Assembly: GCF_039535785.1 (NCBI RefSeq)
Contig: NZ_BAAAXV010000009.1
Span: 1,736,001 to 1,800,000, forward strand
DNA length: 64,000 nucleotides
Origin: Nonomuraea helvata
GTDB lineage: Bacteria > Actinomycetota > Actinomycetes > Streptosporangiales > Streptosporangiaceae
Direction: 5' to 3'
Part shown: one piece after another, positions 56,190 through 64,000 of the stretch
Layout of the letters: each line of letters starts with the position of its first letter
Position numbering within the stretch: the first letter of the stretch is position 1
Translations under genes and position numbers: made by a program
The notes under the pieces: generated by a model
Databases searched by the model: none
What the model was told of the DNA's origin: nothing
What the model saw: the letters and a program-made list of their open reading frames with translations, nothing else

Positions 56190-56516
56190 TCATGGATGGG
56201 GAAGGAAACCGCCGTGGGCGATGCCGAGCGCGGCCCCGACGAACGACCCCACGAGGCCGATGATATTGAGCGAGCGCTGCGGCGTGGTCACCGACACGTA
56301 CTGGGAATAGAGGCCGACACCGAAGCCGAGCGTGCCGAACCACGACGAGATCATGTGCGCGGATACCCAGAACGTCGAGATGAACGCCACCACGCCGCAC
56401 GCGAGCGCGGCCACGGCCAGGGCGTTTTCCACAGGGTGAGAATGTCCGTCGGTGTTGAGCGTGAGCCTGAACCGCTCCCTTTCGGAGGGTTGAAGCACGT
56501 GTGGCACTGTCACCAC
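56190..56516 (-). CDS. small polytopic membrane protein
   Basis: This 108-residue protein starts at a GTG at 56516 (56507 possible), near GGGGGTG. Three hydrophobic segments are visible (ALAVAALACGVVAFISTFWV, SWFGTLGFGVGLYSQYV and IIGLVGSFVGAALGIA). It is hypothetical; similar small membrane proteins are common upstream of rpsF in actinomycetes, but I cannot name a function. Confidence 0.72.
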   Translation of the reverse strand: MVTVPHVLQPSERERFRLTLNTDGHSHPVENALAVAALACGVVAFISTFWVSAHMISSWFGTLGFGVGLYSQYVSVTTPQRSLNIIGLVGSFVGAALGIAHGGFLPHP

Positions 56517-56645
56517 CCCCTAGGTTTCCTAAAGGCCTTCCCACGTACTCGCGGCTGGTAACCTGGGGCACGCTGCGTTGTGATGGGTGATCCATCACCC
56601 CGGCTGCCGAAAGGGGCGCCCGGGCACAAGCGTCAGCGTCCTCCT

Positions 56646-56666
56646 GTCACGGCAGAGTGTCGTGAC
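56646..56666 (+). promoter_or_regulatory. hairpin in the rpsF leader
   Basis: GTCACG (56646-56651) and CGTGAC (56661-56666) form a 6-bp stem followed by CGCAAG, about 32 bp before rpsF. rpsF-rpsR leaders in many bacteria bind the S6:S18 complex; this could be such an element, but the match was judged by eye only. Confidence 0.3.
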
Positions 56667-56697
56667 CGCAAGAGTCCAGAGGAGGTTGGAGTCCCGC

Positions 56698-56988
56698 ATG
56701 CGTCGTTACGAAGTAATGGTCATTCTGGACCCTTCGCTCGATGAGCGCACTGTCGCGCCGTCCCTCGACCAGTTCCTCTCCGTGGTCCGCAACGACGGCG
56801 GCACCGTGGAGAAGGTCGACGTCTGGGGCCGTCGCCGTCTCGCCTACGACATCGACAAGAAGTCGGAAGGCATCTACGCCGTCATCGACCTGTCCGCGGA
56901 GCCCGCGACGGTCAAGGAGCTCGACCGGCAGATGAACCTCAACGAGGGCATCCTGCGCACCAAGGTTCTGCGTCCGGACGTGCATTAA
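56698..56988 (+). CDS. rpsF: 30S ribosomal protein S6
   Basis: This 96-residue protein starts at the ATG at 56698 (RRYEVMVILDPSLDERTV) and matches S6 over its full length, with GRRRLAYDIDKKSEGIYAVIDL. It is first gene of the rpsF-ssb-rpsR-rplI operon. S6 and S18 bind together on the 30S platform. Confidence 0.97.
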   Translation: MRRYEVMVILDPSLDERTVAPSLDQFLSVVRNDGGTVEKVDVWGRRRLAYDIDKKSEGIYAVIDLSAEPATVKELDRQMNLNEGILRTKVLRPDVH

Positions 56989-57065
56989 CCCCGGCTTTTG
57001 TCGGGGGTGCCCCGTACATTGAGCCGTAACCCAAGCGAAGGCGTGCAGGAAGGCGAGCGCTAGCC

Positions 57066-57608
57066 ATGGCAGCAGGCGACACCGTAATCACCATCGTCGG
57101 CAACCTCGTCGACGACCCGGAGCTGCGCTTCACCCCGACGGGTCAAGCCGTGGCCCGATTCCGCATCGCGTCCACTCCGCGGTTCATGGATCGCCAGACC
57201 AACGAGTGGAAGGATGGCGAAAGCCTCTTCCTGACCTGCAACGTGTGGCGGCAGGCGGCGGAGAACGCCGCCGAGAGCCTGCAGCGCGGCATGCGGGTCA
57301 TCGTGCAGGGGCGGCTCAAGCAGCGGTCTTACGAGACCAAGGAAGGCGAGAAGCGCACCGTTTACGAGGTCGAGGTCGACGAGGTCGGCCCGTCTCTGCG
57401 TAACGCCACCGCCAAGGTCAACCGCACCTCCCGTCAGGGCGGTGGCGGTGGCGGCGGCTTCGGCGGCGGTCCGGCCGACGACCCGTGGGCCTCCGCGTCG
57501 CCCGCTCCGCCCCAGGGCGGCGGCGGTTACGGCGGTGGCGGCGGCTTCGGCGGCGGCGGCCAGCAGAGCGGCGGCGGCGGCGACTTCAGCGACGAACCGC
57601 CTTTCTAA
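57066..57608 (+). CDS. ssb: single-stranded DNA-binding protein
   Basis: This 180-residue protein has an OB-fold (about residues 1-115: TVITIVGNLVDDPELRFTPTGQAVARFRIA, then LFLTCNVWRQAAENAAESL and GMRVIVQGRLKQRSYETKEG). A very Gly-rich linker follows, and an acidic tip (DFSDEPPF) that binds partner proteins. It is in the rpsF operon, so it is the main replicative SSB. Confidence 0.97.
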   Translation: MAAGDTVITIVGNLVDDPELRFTPTGQAVARFRIASTPRFMDRQTNEWKDGESLFLTCNVWRQAAENAAESLQRGMRVIVQGRLKQRSYETKEGEKRTVYEVEVDEVGPSLRNATAKVNRTSRQGGGGGGGFGGGPADDPWASASPAPPQGGGGYGGGGGFGGGGQQSGGGGDFSDEPPF

Positions 57609-57671
57609 ATCCTGTCCACAAGCCCGAGTCCATTCCCGCCCGGAAGGCGGGGCTCTGAAAGGAGCACCACG

Positions 57672-57908
57672 ATGGCTAAGCCGGCACTGCGCAAGCCGAA
57701 GAAGAAGGTTTGCCTGTTCTGCCACGACAAGATCTCCTACGTCGACTACAAGGACACGGCGCTGCTGCGGAAGTTCATCTCCGACCGCGGCAAGATCCGT
57801 GCGCGCCGGGTGACGGGCAACTGCACCCAGCACCAGCGCGACGTGGCGACCGCGATCAAGAACGCGCGTGAGGTGGCCCTGCTGCCTTACACGAGCACCG
57901 CGCGCTAA
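57672..57908 (+). CDS. rpsR: 30S ribosomal protein S18 (zinc-ribbon form)
   Basis: This 78-residue protein (AKPALRKPKKKVCLFCHDKISYVDYKD) has CLFC and a later NCTQHQ, which suggests the zinc-binding C+ form of S18. Some actinobacteria also have a second, cysteine-free S18 elsewhere, induced under zinc limitation. It starts at the ATG at 57672 and is followed by rplI after 14 bp. Confidence 0.96.
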   Translation: MAKPALRKPKKKVCLFCHDKISYVDYKDTALLRKFISDRGKIRARRVTGNCTQHQRDVATAIKNAREVALLPYTSTAR

Positions 57909-57922
57909 GGAGGCCTGTCGAT

Positions 57923-58369
57923 ATGAAGCTCATTCTCACCAACGAGGTCTCCGGCCTCGGCGCCCCTGGCGACGTCGTCGAGGTCAAGGACGGCTACGGC
58001 CGTAACTACCTCATTCCGCGCGGCTACGCCATGCGCTGGACGCGCGGCGCCGAGAAGCAGATCGAGACCATCAGGAAGGCTCGCGACGCCCGCGAGATCC
58101 GCGACCTCGGCACCGCCAAGGAGGTCGCCGGTCAGCTCGGCGCGCTGCGCGTCCGCCTGACCACGCGCGCCGGCGAGTCCGGACGCCTGTTCGGCTCGAT
58201 CACCACGGGCGACATCGCCGACGCCGTCAAGGCCGCCGGTGGCCCGATCCTCGACCGCCGTCGCATCGAGATCGTCAACCCGATCAAGAGCACCGGCTCC
58301 CACCGCATCACCGTCAAGCTCCACCCCGAGGTGTCCGCTCCGGTGGACATCGAGGTTGTGGCCGGCTGA
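57923..58369 (+). CDS. rplI: 50S ribosomal protein L9
   Basis: This 148-residue protein (MKLILTNEVSGLGAPGDVVEVKDGYGRNYLIPRGYA) matches L9: an N-terminal RNA-binding domain, a long connecting helix and a C-terminal domain. It is last gene of the ribosomal operon; a strong terminator follows. Confidence 0.97.
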   Translation: MKLILTNEVSGLGAPGDVVEVKDGYGRNYLIPRGYAMRWTRGAEKQIETIRKARDAREIRDLGTAKEVAGQLGALRVRLTTRAGESGRLFGSITTGDIADAVKAAGGPILDRRRIEIVNPIKSTGSHRITVKLHPEVSAPVDIEVVAG

Positions 58370-58383
58370 CGACCGCGATTGGT

Positions 58384-58414
58384 GAAAGCCCTCTCCGTTG
58401 CGGAGGGGGCTTTC
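58384..58414 (+). terminator. intrinsic terminator after rplI
   Basis: GAAAGCCCTCTCCG (58384-58397) and CGGAGGGGGCTTTC (58401-58414) pair around a three-base loop, 15 bp after the rplI stop. Confidence 0.88.
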
Positions 58415-58566
58415 GCATTGCCCGCCCCAGGTGACCGGTCTGCCGTTACGCGGGCCGCATATGGGGCGATTGCCGTGGTCAGCGGCGCCCCTCGGGAGTA
58501 ATTTTCCTATTCGGTCAGCGTAGAATGCCTTCGTTCTTTCGCGTTTTCCCCCTGGAGGCTCTGGCC

Positions 58567-59418
58567 ATGGCCCGTCCCCTCATGCTGCTCGCGCTGGCCG
58601 TGGCGCTCGTCGGTTGCGCGCCTGCTGACAACACGGCCACCACGGCCGGTCCTGCCCCGTCCACCGCGTGCACCAAGGAGCAGCTCAAGCTCATCACCCC
58701 TGGCAAGCTGACCATCGGGACCGACAAACCCGCCTTTGAGCCCTGGTTCAAGGACGACGACCCCAGTAACGGGCAGGGGTTCGAGAGCGCGGTGGCCTTC
58801 GCCGTGGCGGGCGAGCTGGGCTTCGACCGTACCGAGGTGCAGTGGAGCACGGTGAAGTTCGACTCGGCGTTCGCGCCGGGGGAGAAGCAGTTCGACTTCG
58901 ACGTCAACCAGGTGTCCATCACGCCCGACCGGGCCAAGGCCGTGGACTTCAGCAACGGCTACTACACCGTCAAGCAGGCCATCGTCGCCATTGACGGGAG
59001 CAAGTACGCGGGTGCGAAGAGCCTGGCCGAGCTCAAGGACGCGAAGATCGGCGTACAGGTGGGCACGACCTCGCTCGACGCGGTCAAGAAGATCATCCAG
59101 CCCACCGCCGACCCCAACGTCTACAACGAGCAGATCGACGCCGTGAACGGGCTGAAGAACAAGCAGGTGGACGCGCTGGTCGTGGACCTGCCGACGGCGT
59201 TCTACGTGACGGCCGCCCAGGTCGAGAAGTCCAAGATCGTGGGGCAGTTCAGCTCGACGGGCGGCACGCCCGAGGAGTTCGGGCTGGTCATGCAGAAGGG
59301 CAGCGCGCTCAAGCCGTGCGTCGACAAGGCCGTGGACGCGCTGAAGTCGAAGGGCGAGCTGGCCAAGATCGAGCAGCAGTGGCTCGGCTCCGCCGCGGGC
59401 GCGCCAGAGCTGAAGTGA
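58567..59418 (+). CDS. amino-acid ABC transporter substrate-binding lipoprotein
   Basis: This 283-residue protein starts at the ATG at 58567 (GGAGG eight bases upstream decides against 58525). A lipoprotein signal peptide with lipobox LVGC is followed by a linker and the type-3 solute-binding domain: LTIGTDKPAFEPWF, GFESAVAFAVAGELG, KQFDFDVNQVSITPDRAKAVDFS and DAKIGVQVGTTS. It delivers a polar or acidic amino acid (glutamate/glutamine-like) to the permease and ATPase encoded directly downstream. Confidence 0.9.
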   Translation: MARPLMLLALAVALVGCAPADNTATTAGPAPSTACTKEQLKLITPGKLTIGTDKPAFEPWFKDDDPSNGQGFESAVAFAVAGELGFDRTEVQWSTVKFDSAFAPGEKQFDFDVNQVSITPDRAKAVDFSNGYYTVKQAIVAIDGSKYAGAKSLAELKDAKIGVQVGTTSLDAVKKIIQPTADPNVYNEQIDAVNGLKNKQVDALVVDLPTAFYVTAAQVEKSKIVGQFSSTGGTPEEFGLVMQKGSALKPCVDKAVDALKSKGELAKIEQQWLGSAAGAPELK

Positions 59419-59428
59419 GCGGGTCGAG

Positions 59429-60292
59429 GTGAACGAGAGCGCCCAGGCTACATCGGGCGAATGGGTTAAGTCAGAGCGGCAGCTCGAGCGGGAGCGGGTA
59501 CGCAGGTCGCGCGCCCGCCGCTCCGCCTCGATCGCGACGGGCTCGACGATCGTCTTTCTCGTGCTGGTCGTCTGGGTCGTCACCAACTCGCCCGGCTGGC
59601 CCCGTGTGCGGGAGACGTTCTTCGATCCCGGGGAGTTCGCCAAGGCGCTGCCCGACGTGCTGAGCGGCTTCCTGCTCAACATCAAGATCTTCCTGATCGC
59701 CGAGCCGCTGATTCTGATCTTGGGGCTGCTGGTCGCGCTGGCCAGGGGGATCAGGACGCCCGCGTTCTTCCCGATTCGGGCGCTGGCCACGGTCTACACC
59801 GACATCTTCCGCGGCGTGCCGACGATCCTGGTGGTCTACCTGATCGGGTTCGGGCTGCCCGCGCTCCGGCTGCAGGGCATCCCGTCCGACCTGGCCACGC
59901 TGGGCATCATCGCGCTGACGCTCTCGTACGGCGGCTACGTGGCCGAGGTGTTCCGCTCGGGCATCGAGTCCATCCACCCGAGCCAGTTCGCGGCGGCCCG
60001 CTCGCTGGGGCTGAGCCACGGCAAGACCATGCGGTTCGTGGTGCTGCCGCAGGCCACCCGCAGGGTCGTGCCGCCGCTGCTGAACGACTTCGTCTCGCTG
60101 CAGAAGGACACCGCGCTGGTGGCCACCATCGGGCCTCTCGACGCGCTCAGGCAGGCGCAGATCCACGCGGCCAGCACGTTCAACTACACGCCCTACCTGG
60201 TGGCGGCGCTGCTGTTCATCCTGCTCACCATCCCCATGGCCAGGTTCACCGACCATCTGGCGGCCCGTACGCGCAGGAGGCGCGGAGCATGA
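59429..60292 (+). CDS. amino-acid ABC transporter permease
   Basis: This 287-residue polytopic protein of the HisM/GlnP type starts at the GTG at 59429. The EAA loop reads AARSLGLSHGKTMRFVVLPQATRRVVPPLLNDF, and FRGVPTILVVYLIGFGLP is family-typical. A basic N-terminal cytoplasmic extension precedes helix 1. It overlaps the ATPase gene by 4 bp. Confidence 0.92.
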   Translation: MNESAQATSGEWVKSERQLERERVRRSRARRSASIATGSTIVFLVLVVWVVTNSPGWPRVRETFFDPGEFAKALPDVLSGFLLNIKIFLIAEPLILILGLLVALARGIRTPAFFPIRALATVYTDIFRGVPTILVVYLIGFGLPALRLQGIPSDLATLGIIALTLSYGGYVAEVFRSGIESIHPSQFAAARSLGLSHGKTMRFVVLPQATRRVVPPLLNDFVSLQKDTALVATIGPLDALRQAQIHAASTFNYTPYLVAALLFILLTIPMARFTDHLAARTRRRRGA

Positions 60293-61032
60293 GTCTTCTG
60301 ACCGTAGAGGGGGTGTGGAAGAACTTTCACGGCCACAGCGTGCTGCGCGGCATCGACCTGGAGGTGCATCCCCACGAGGTGGTGAGCCTGATCGGGGCCT
60401 CCGGCTCGGGCAAGTCCACGCTCCTGCGCTGCGTCAACCTGCTGGAGACCGTGGACGACGGCGCGATCTTGCTCGACGGGGAGGAGATCACCGACCCACG
60501 CGCGAACGTGGACGACGTGCGCAAGCGGCTGGGCATCGTGTTCCAGTCGTTCAACCTGTTCCCGCACATGACCGTGCTCGACAACATCACGCTCGCGCCG
60601 CGCCAGGTGCACAAGGTGGCCAGGACGGAGGCCGAGGAGCAGGCGCATGACCTGCTGGTCAGGTTCGGGCTGGCCGACAAGGCCAGGGCGTACCCCGACC
60701 AGCTCTCGGGCGGCCAGCAGCAGCGGGTGGCCATCATCAGGGCGCTGGCCACCCAGCCCAGGCTGATGCTGCTGGACGAGGTCACCTCGGCCCTCGACCC
60801 CCAACTGGTCACGGAGGTGCTGGGGATCATCAGGGAGCTCAAGGAGTCCGGCATGACGATGATCCTCACGACCCACGAGATGGGATTCTGCCGGGAGATC
60901 TCCGACACGGTCTGCTTTCTCGACGGCGGCGTGCTGCTCGAGAAGGGGCCCGCAGAGAAGATCTTCACGGATCCGGAGAACGCCAGGACCAGGGAGTTCC
61001 TGCGGAGCGTGCTGGAGACCAGGCGGCTCTAG
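60289..61032 (+). CDS. amino-acid ABC transporter ATP-binding protein
   Basis: This 247-residue GlnQ-type ATPase has Walker A GASGSGKSTLLR (about residues 36-47), the Q-loop FQSFNLFPHMT, the signature LSGGQQQRVAI, Walker B LMLLDEVTSALDP and the switch histidine in LTTHEMGF. It energises the uptake system encoded by the two preceding genes. Confidence 0.95.
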   Translation: MSLLTVEGVWKNFHGHSVLRGIDLEVHPHEVVSLIGASGSGKSTLLRCVNLLETVDDGAILLDGEEITDPRANVDDVRKRLGIVFQSFNLFPHMTVLDNITLAPRQVHKVARTEAEEQAHDLLVRFGLADKARAYPDQLSGGQQQRVAIIRALATQPRLMLLDEVTSALDPQLVTEVLGIIRELKESGMTMILTTHEMGFCREISDTVCFLDGGVLLEKGPAEKIFTDPENARTREFLRSVLETRRL

Positions 61033-61096
61033 CGCCGGTGGAGCCCGCGTGCCGGCTCGACCGGGTCGCGGGGCCGCGTTTGCGGGGATGGTGCGG

Positions 61097-62398
61097 TCAG
61101 GCCCCCGTCACCAGCCACTCGGTGCCCGCGGCCCGGCGTACGAGAGTGATCAGACGTGCGACCATCCACACCCCGAGCGCGCACCATAGGGCGACGACCC
61201 CGAAACCGGAGGCGAGGAACGCGGCGGGCAGGTACGCCAGCGTCGTCCACACCCCCGCCCACGCCAGGTAACGCTGGTCGCCCGCGCCGATCAGCACGCC
61301 GTCGAGCACGAACACGACCCCGCACACCGGCTGGAACGCCGCCACCGGCCACAGCACGGCCAGCAGCAGCTCGGTGACCTGCGGATCCGCGTCGAACAGC
61401 CCGGGCAGCACCGGCCTGGCGGCGACGACCAGCACGCCGAGCACGGCGCCCGACCAGATGCCCCACTGCACCATCCTCTTGGTGGCGGCCCTGGTGGCCG
61501 CGACGTCCCCGGCGCCGAGCGAACGTCCCGTGATGGCCTGCCCGGCGATGGCGATGGCGTCCAGGGCGAAGGCGAGCAGCGTCCACACCTGGGTGGCGAT
61601 GGCGTACGCGGCCAGCTCGGCCTGGCCCATCCTGGTGGCGATCACGGTGGCCGCGAGCAGCACCACCCGCAGGCAGAGAGTGCGCACGAGCAGCGCGAAC
61701 CCGGCCGTGCCCGCCTGCTTGACCCCTTCGAGACCCGGCGTGAGCGGCGTGCCCAGCTTGATCGCGCCCCTGGCCACCACCGCCAGGTAGACGGCCGCGC
61801 CCAACGTCTGGGCCAGCACCGTCCCCCAGGCCGACCCGGCGATGCCCCACTGCAGGCCCAGCACGAACCAGGCGTTCAGTACGGCGTTCAGCATGAACGA
61901 GCCGATGGCCACCACCAGCGGCGTGACCGTGTCCTGCAGCCCGCGCAGCACCCCTGTACCGGCCAGCACGACCAGCATGCCGGGCGCGCCGAGCAGGCTG
62001 ATCCGCAGGTACGTCACGGCCTGCGCGGTCTGGTCCCCGCCCGCTCCGAACAGCTCCACGATCACCGGGGCCGATGGCCAGCACACCGCAATGAGGACGA
62101 CGCCGATGGCCAGGGCCAGCCAGATCCCGTCCACACCGCTGCGCATGGCCCGCGTGTGGTTCCCCGCGCCCGTCTGGCGCGCCACCGAGGCCGTGGTGCC
62201 GTACGCGAGGAAGACGCAGAGGTTCACCATTGTGGACAGAACGGCGCCCGCCACGCCCAGCGCGCCCACCGCCGTGGTGCCCAGCCCATGCCCCACGATG
62301 GCGTAGTCCGCGAGCAGGAAGAGCGGCTCGGCCACCAGCGCGCCGAGCGCCGGCACGGCCAGCCGGAGTATCTCCCGGTCCCTGGGGGTAATGAGCAT
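61097..62398 (-). CDS. MATE-family efflux transporter (DinF-like)
   Basis: This 433-residue membrane protein has about 12 hydrophobic segments and starts MLITPRDREILRLAVPALGALVAEPLFLLADYAIVG, the DinF/NorM N-terminus. It exports cationic compounds using a proton or sodium gradient; the substrate is unknown. Rv2836c (dinF) is a related mycobacterial protein. It is divergent from dnaB, with a DnaA-box cluster between. Confidence 0.9.
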   Translation of the reverse strand: MLITPRDREILRLAVPALGALVAEPLFLLADYAIVGHGLGTTAVGALGVAGAVLSTMVNLCVFLAYGTTASVARQTGAGNHTRAMRSGVDGIWLALAIGVVLIAVCWPSAPVIVELFGAGGDQTAQAVTYLRISLLGAPGMLVVLAGTGVLRGLQDTVTPLVVAIGSFMLNAVLNAWFVLGLQWGIAGSAWGTVLAQTLGAAVYLAVVARGAIKLGTPLTPGLEGVKQAGTAGFALLVRTLCLRVVLLAATVIATRMGQAELAAYAIATQVWTLLAFALDAIAIAGQAITGRSLGAGDVAATRAATKRMVQWGIWSGAVLGVLVVAARPVLPGLFDADPQVTELLLAVLWPVAAFQPVCGVVFVLDGVLIGAGDQRYLAWAGVWTTLAYLPAAFLASGFGVVALWCALGVWMVARLITLVRRAAGTEWLVTGA

Positions 62399-62506
62399 TT
62401 GTCCATTATGGCCATTACGTGACTTGTCGGGGAAACTTTCTTTCCTCCACAGCCAGTGGATATTGTTTGCGCAGGTCAGATGCCATTCCGCCGAAGATCG
62501 GCAGAG

Positions 62507-62583
62507 TTATCCACAGTCTGTGTCCACAGGCCTTTCACACCTTGAGCGGAGTAGTCCACAGCTTGACCACAGGGTTGTCCACA
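62507..62583. promoter_or_regulatory. DnaA-box cluster upstream of dnaB
   Basis: Five boxes lie in 77 bp: TTATCCACA (62507-62515), GTGTCCACA (62520-62528), TAGTCCACA (62552-62560), TTGACCACA (62563-62571) and TTGTCCACA (62575-62583). All point the same way, about 100 bp before the dnaB start. Confidence 0.8.
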
Positions 62584-62683
62584 GGCCGCGTTGCCAGTCG
62601 GCACACGACTCCGGGAAACTGTCAGACTGGTCGGCTACAAGTGGGGGTGGTGCGACCGCCTGCAAGGTGTTCGAGGGGGCGCG

Positions 62684-64000
62684 GTGAGCATTGACGAGGA
62701 GACGGGCGCCGGCCCAGGTTTCGAGCGCACCCCGCCGCACAACATCGATGCGGAGCAGTCGGTGCTCGGCGGCATGCTGCTGTCGAAGGACGCCATCGCC
62801 GACGTCGTCGAGATCCTGCGCTCCGACGACTTCTACCGCCCCGCCCACCAGATGGTCTACGACGTCATCACCGACCTCTACGGCCGGGGCGAGCCCGCCG
62901 ACGCGGTCACCGTCTTCGACGAGCTGCAGAAGCGCGGCGAGATGGCCAGAGTGGGCGGCGCCGCCTACCTCCACACCCTCACGGCCGTCGTCCCCACGGC
63001 GGCCAACGCGGGCTACTACGCCAAGATCGTCAGAGAGCAGGCCATCCTCCGCCGCCTCATCGAGGCCGGCACCCGCATCGTCTCCTACGGCTACGGCGGC
63101 CAGAACGAAGAGGTCGACGACCTCGTGGACCGCGCCCAGGCGGAGATCTACAAGGTCACCGAGCGCCGCACCTCGGAGGACTACGCGCCGCTGGCCGACA
63201 TCATGCCCGGCGCCCTCGACGAGCTCGAGGCCATCGGCAGCCGCGGCGGCCAGATGGTCGGCGTGCCGACCGGCTTCCAGGACCTCGACCAGCTCACCAA
63301 CGGCCTCCACCCAGGCCAGATGATCGTCGTGGCCGCCCGGCCCGCCATCGGGAAAAGCACCCTGGGGTTGGACTTCGCTCGTTCGGCGGCGATCAAGAAC
63401 GGGATGACCACGGTCATCTTCTCGCTGGAGATGTCGCGCAACGAGATCACCATGCGTCTGCTGTCCGCCGAGGCCCGGGTTGCCCTTCACGCCATGCGCT
63501 CGGGCATGATGGGCGACGACGACTGGACGCGCCTGGCCCGGCGGATGAGCGAGGTGGCGGAGGCGCCGCTGTTCATCGACGACTCGCCCAACATGTCGAT
63601 GATGGAGATCCGGGCCAAGTGCCGGCGGCTCAAGCAGCGCAACGACCTGCGGTTCGTGGTCATCGACTACCTCCAGCTGATGAGCTCGCCGAAGAAGACC
63701 GAGAGCCGGCAGAACGAGGTCTCGGAGATCTCTCGTGCGATCAAGCTGCTGGCCAAGGAGCTCGAGGTCCCGGTCATCGCGATCTCCCAGCTCAACCGTG
63801 GGCCGGAGCAGCGCACCGACAAGCGCCCCCAAGTCAGCGACCTTCGCGAAAGTGGATGTCTGACGGCGGGCACCCGAGTCCTTCGGGCCGACACAGGGGC
63901 GGAGGTGTCGCTCGGCGAGCTGCTGAATTCCGGTGCACGCGACATCCCCGTGTGGTCTCTGGATGAGAAGTTGCGGCTGGTGCAGCGCACCATGACGCAT
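62684..64000 (+). CDS. dnaB: replicative DNA helicase DnaB, intein-containing, 3' end outside the window
   Basis: The GTG at 62684 follows GAGGGGGC. The N-terminal domain (RTPPHNIDAEQSVLGGMLLSKDAI) and the RecA-like domain are present: Walker A is altered to AARPAIGKSTLGLDFAR, with VIFSLEMS, Walker B VVIDYLQLM and AISQLNRGPEQR. After 391 extein residues, ending DLRESG, the sequence changes to an intein at Cys392. The helicase unwinds DNA at the fork; the dciA product encoded in this window is its likely loader. The window ends inside the intein. Confidence 0.95.
   Translation, partial: MSIDEETGAGPGFERTPPHNIDAEQSVLGGMLLSKDAIADVVEILRSDDFYRPAHQMVYDVITDLYGRGEPADAVTVFDELQKRGEMARVGGAAYLHTLTAVVPTAANAGYYAKIVREQAILRRLIEAGTRIVSYGYGGQNEEVDDLVDRAQAEIYKVTERRTSEDYAPLADIMPGALDELEAIGSRGGQMVGVPTGFQDLDQLTNGLHPGQMIVVAARPAIGKSTLGLDFARSAAIKNGMTTVIFSLEMSRNEITMRLLSAEARVALHAMRSGMMGDDDWTRLARRMSEVAEAPLFIDDSPNMSMMEIRAKCRRLKQRNDLRFVVIDYLQLMSSPKKTESRQNEVSEISRAIKLLAKELEVPVIAISQLNRGPEQRTDKRPQVSDLRESGCLTAGTRVLRADTGAEVSLGELLNSGARDIPVWSLDEKLRLVQRTMTH
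63857..64000 (+). other. intein N-terminal segment inside DnaB
   Basis: The segment begins with Cys1 in CLTAGTRVLRADTGAEVSLGELL, a Hint splicing block A, directly after extein DLRESG. This is a known DnaB insertion point, also used in mycobacteria. Only 48 residues are visible; the endonuclease (if any) and C-terminal splicing block lie beyond the window. Confidence 0.93.

Noticed and set aside
58507..59790. 427-codon minus-strand frame opposite the ABC transporter genes
   Set aside because: Antisense shadow of a clearly coding plus-strand lipoprotein and permease.

Overview
The window is about 64 kb of a high-GC actinomycete chromosome centred on the replication origin. Gene order, GC-rich codon use, the ParABS locus, the actinobacterial SigM-TrxB-TrxA block and the ino1-PadR-PonA-RpsF-Ssb-RpsR-RplI-DnaB block all match actinobacterial origin regions. 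A filamentous genus of the Streptosporangiales is my best guess (inference from gene order and protein style, not from a search).

Region 1 (1-11.7 kb) looks like an accessory hypoxia or redox island. It starts with a partial, frameshifted Acg-type nitroreductase. Next come two DosR/DevR-like palindromes, phosphoketolase (xfp) and a 64-residue stump of acetate kinase. A degenerate STAS-like reading frame follows, then an ArsR-type regulator and a six-gene NuoB/HyfB/HycD/HycP/HycQ/HycE-like membrane complex. The complex has the gene order of Mycobacterium tuberculosis Rv0081-Rv0087. Its large subunit has lost the nickel-binding cysteines, so it is unlikely to be a hydrogenase. The island ends in a universal-stress-protein remnant that abuts the 3' end of a tRNA-Ile(GAT) gene.

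Region 2 (11.9-23.5 kb, all minus strand) is the replication-initiation block: dnaA, oriC, dnaN, gnd, recF, dciA, gyrB, gyrA and a DUF3566 membrane protein. oriC fills the 533-bp dnaA-dnaN gap and carries many DnaA boxes; more boxes lie between dnaA and rpmH.

Region 3 (23.9-30.5 kb, plus strand) is rpmH-rnpA-yidD-yidC-jag, rsmG, parA and parB. parA and parB are separated by about 1.07 kb of gene-free, repeat-rich DNA with a 25-bp minisatellite and a 16-bp tandem repeat. Four perfect parS sites follow parB and a fifth lies in the parA 5' region.

Region 4 (30.5-47 kb) holds threonine aldolase, a D-Ala-D-Ala ligase-like protein, a PLP aminotransferase and a GNAT enzyme. A cell-envelope/stress block on the minus strand follows: a YbaK-like protein, DUF6049, murJ, a pseudokinase, sigM, an anti-sigma factor, trxB and trxA. 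Then come cca and an MFS transporter.

Region 5 (47-64 kb) has idi, PadR-ino1 with a clear palindromic operator, a DUF5318 protein, penicillin-binding protein ponA, two GT-C type glycosyltransferases, nfo and small membrane proteins. It continues with rpsF-ssb-rpsR-rplI, an amino-acid ABC transporter, a MATE exporter and dnaB. dnaB is preceded by a tight cluster of five DnaA boxes and is interrupted by an intein that runs off the window.
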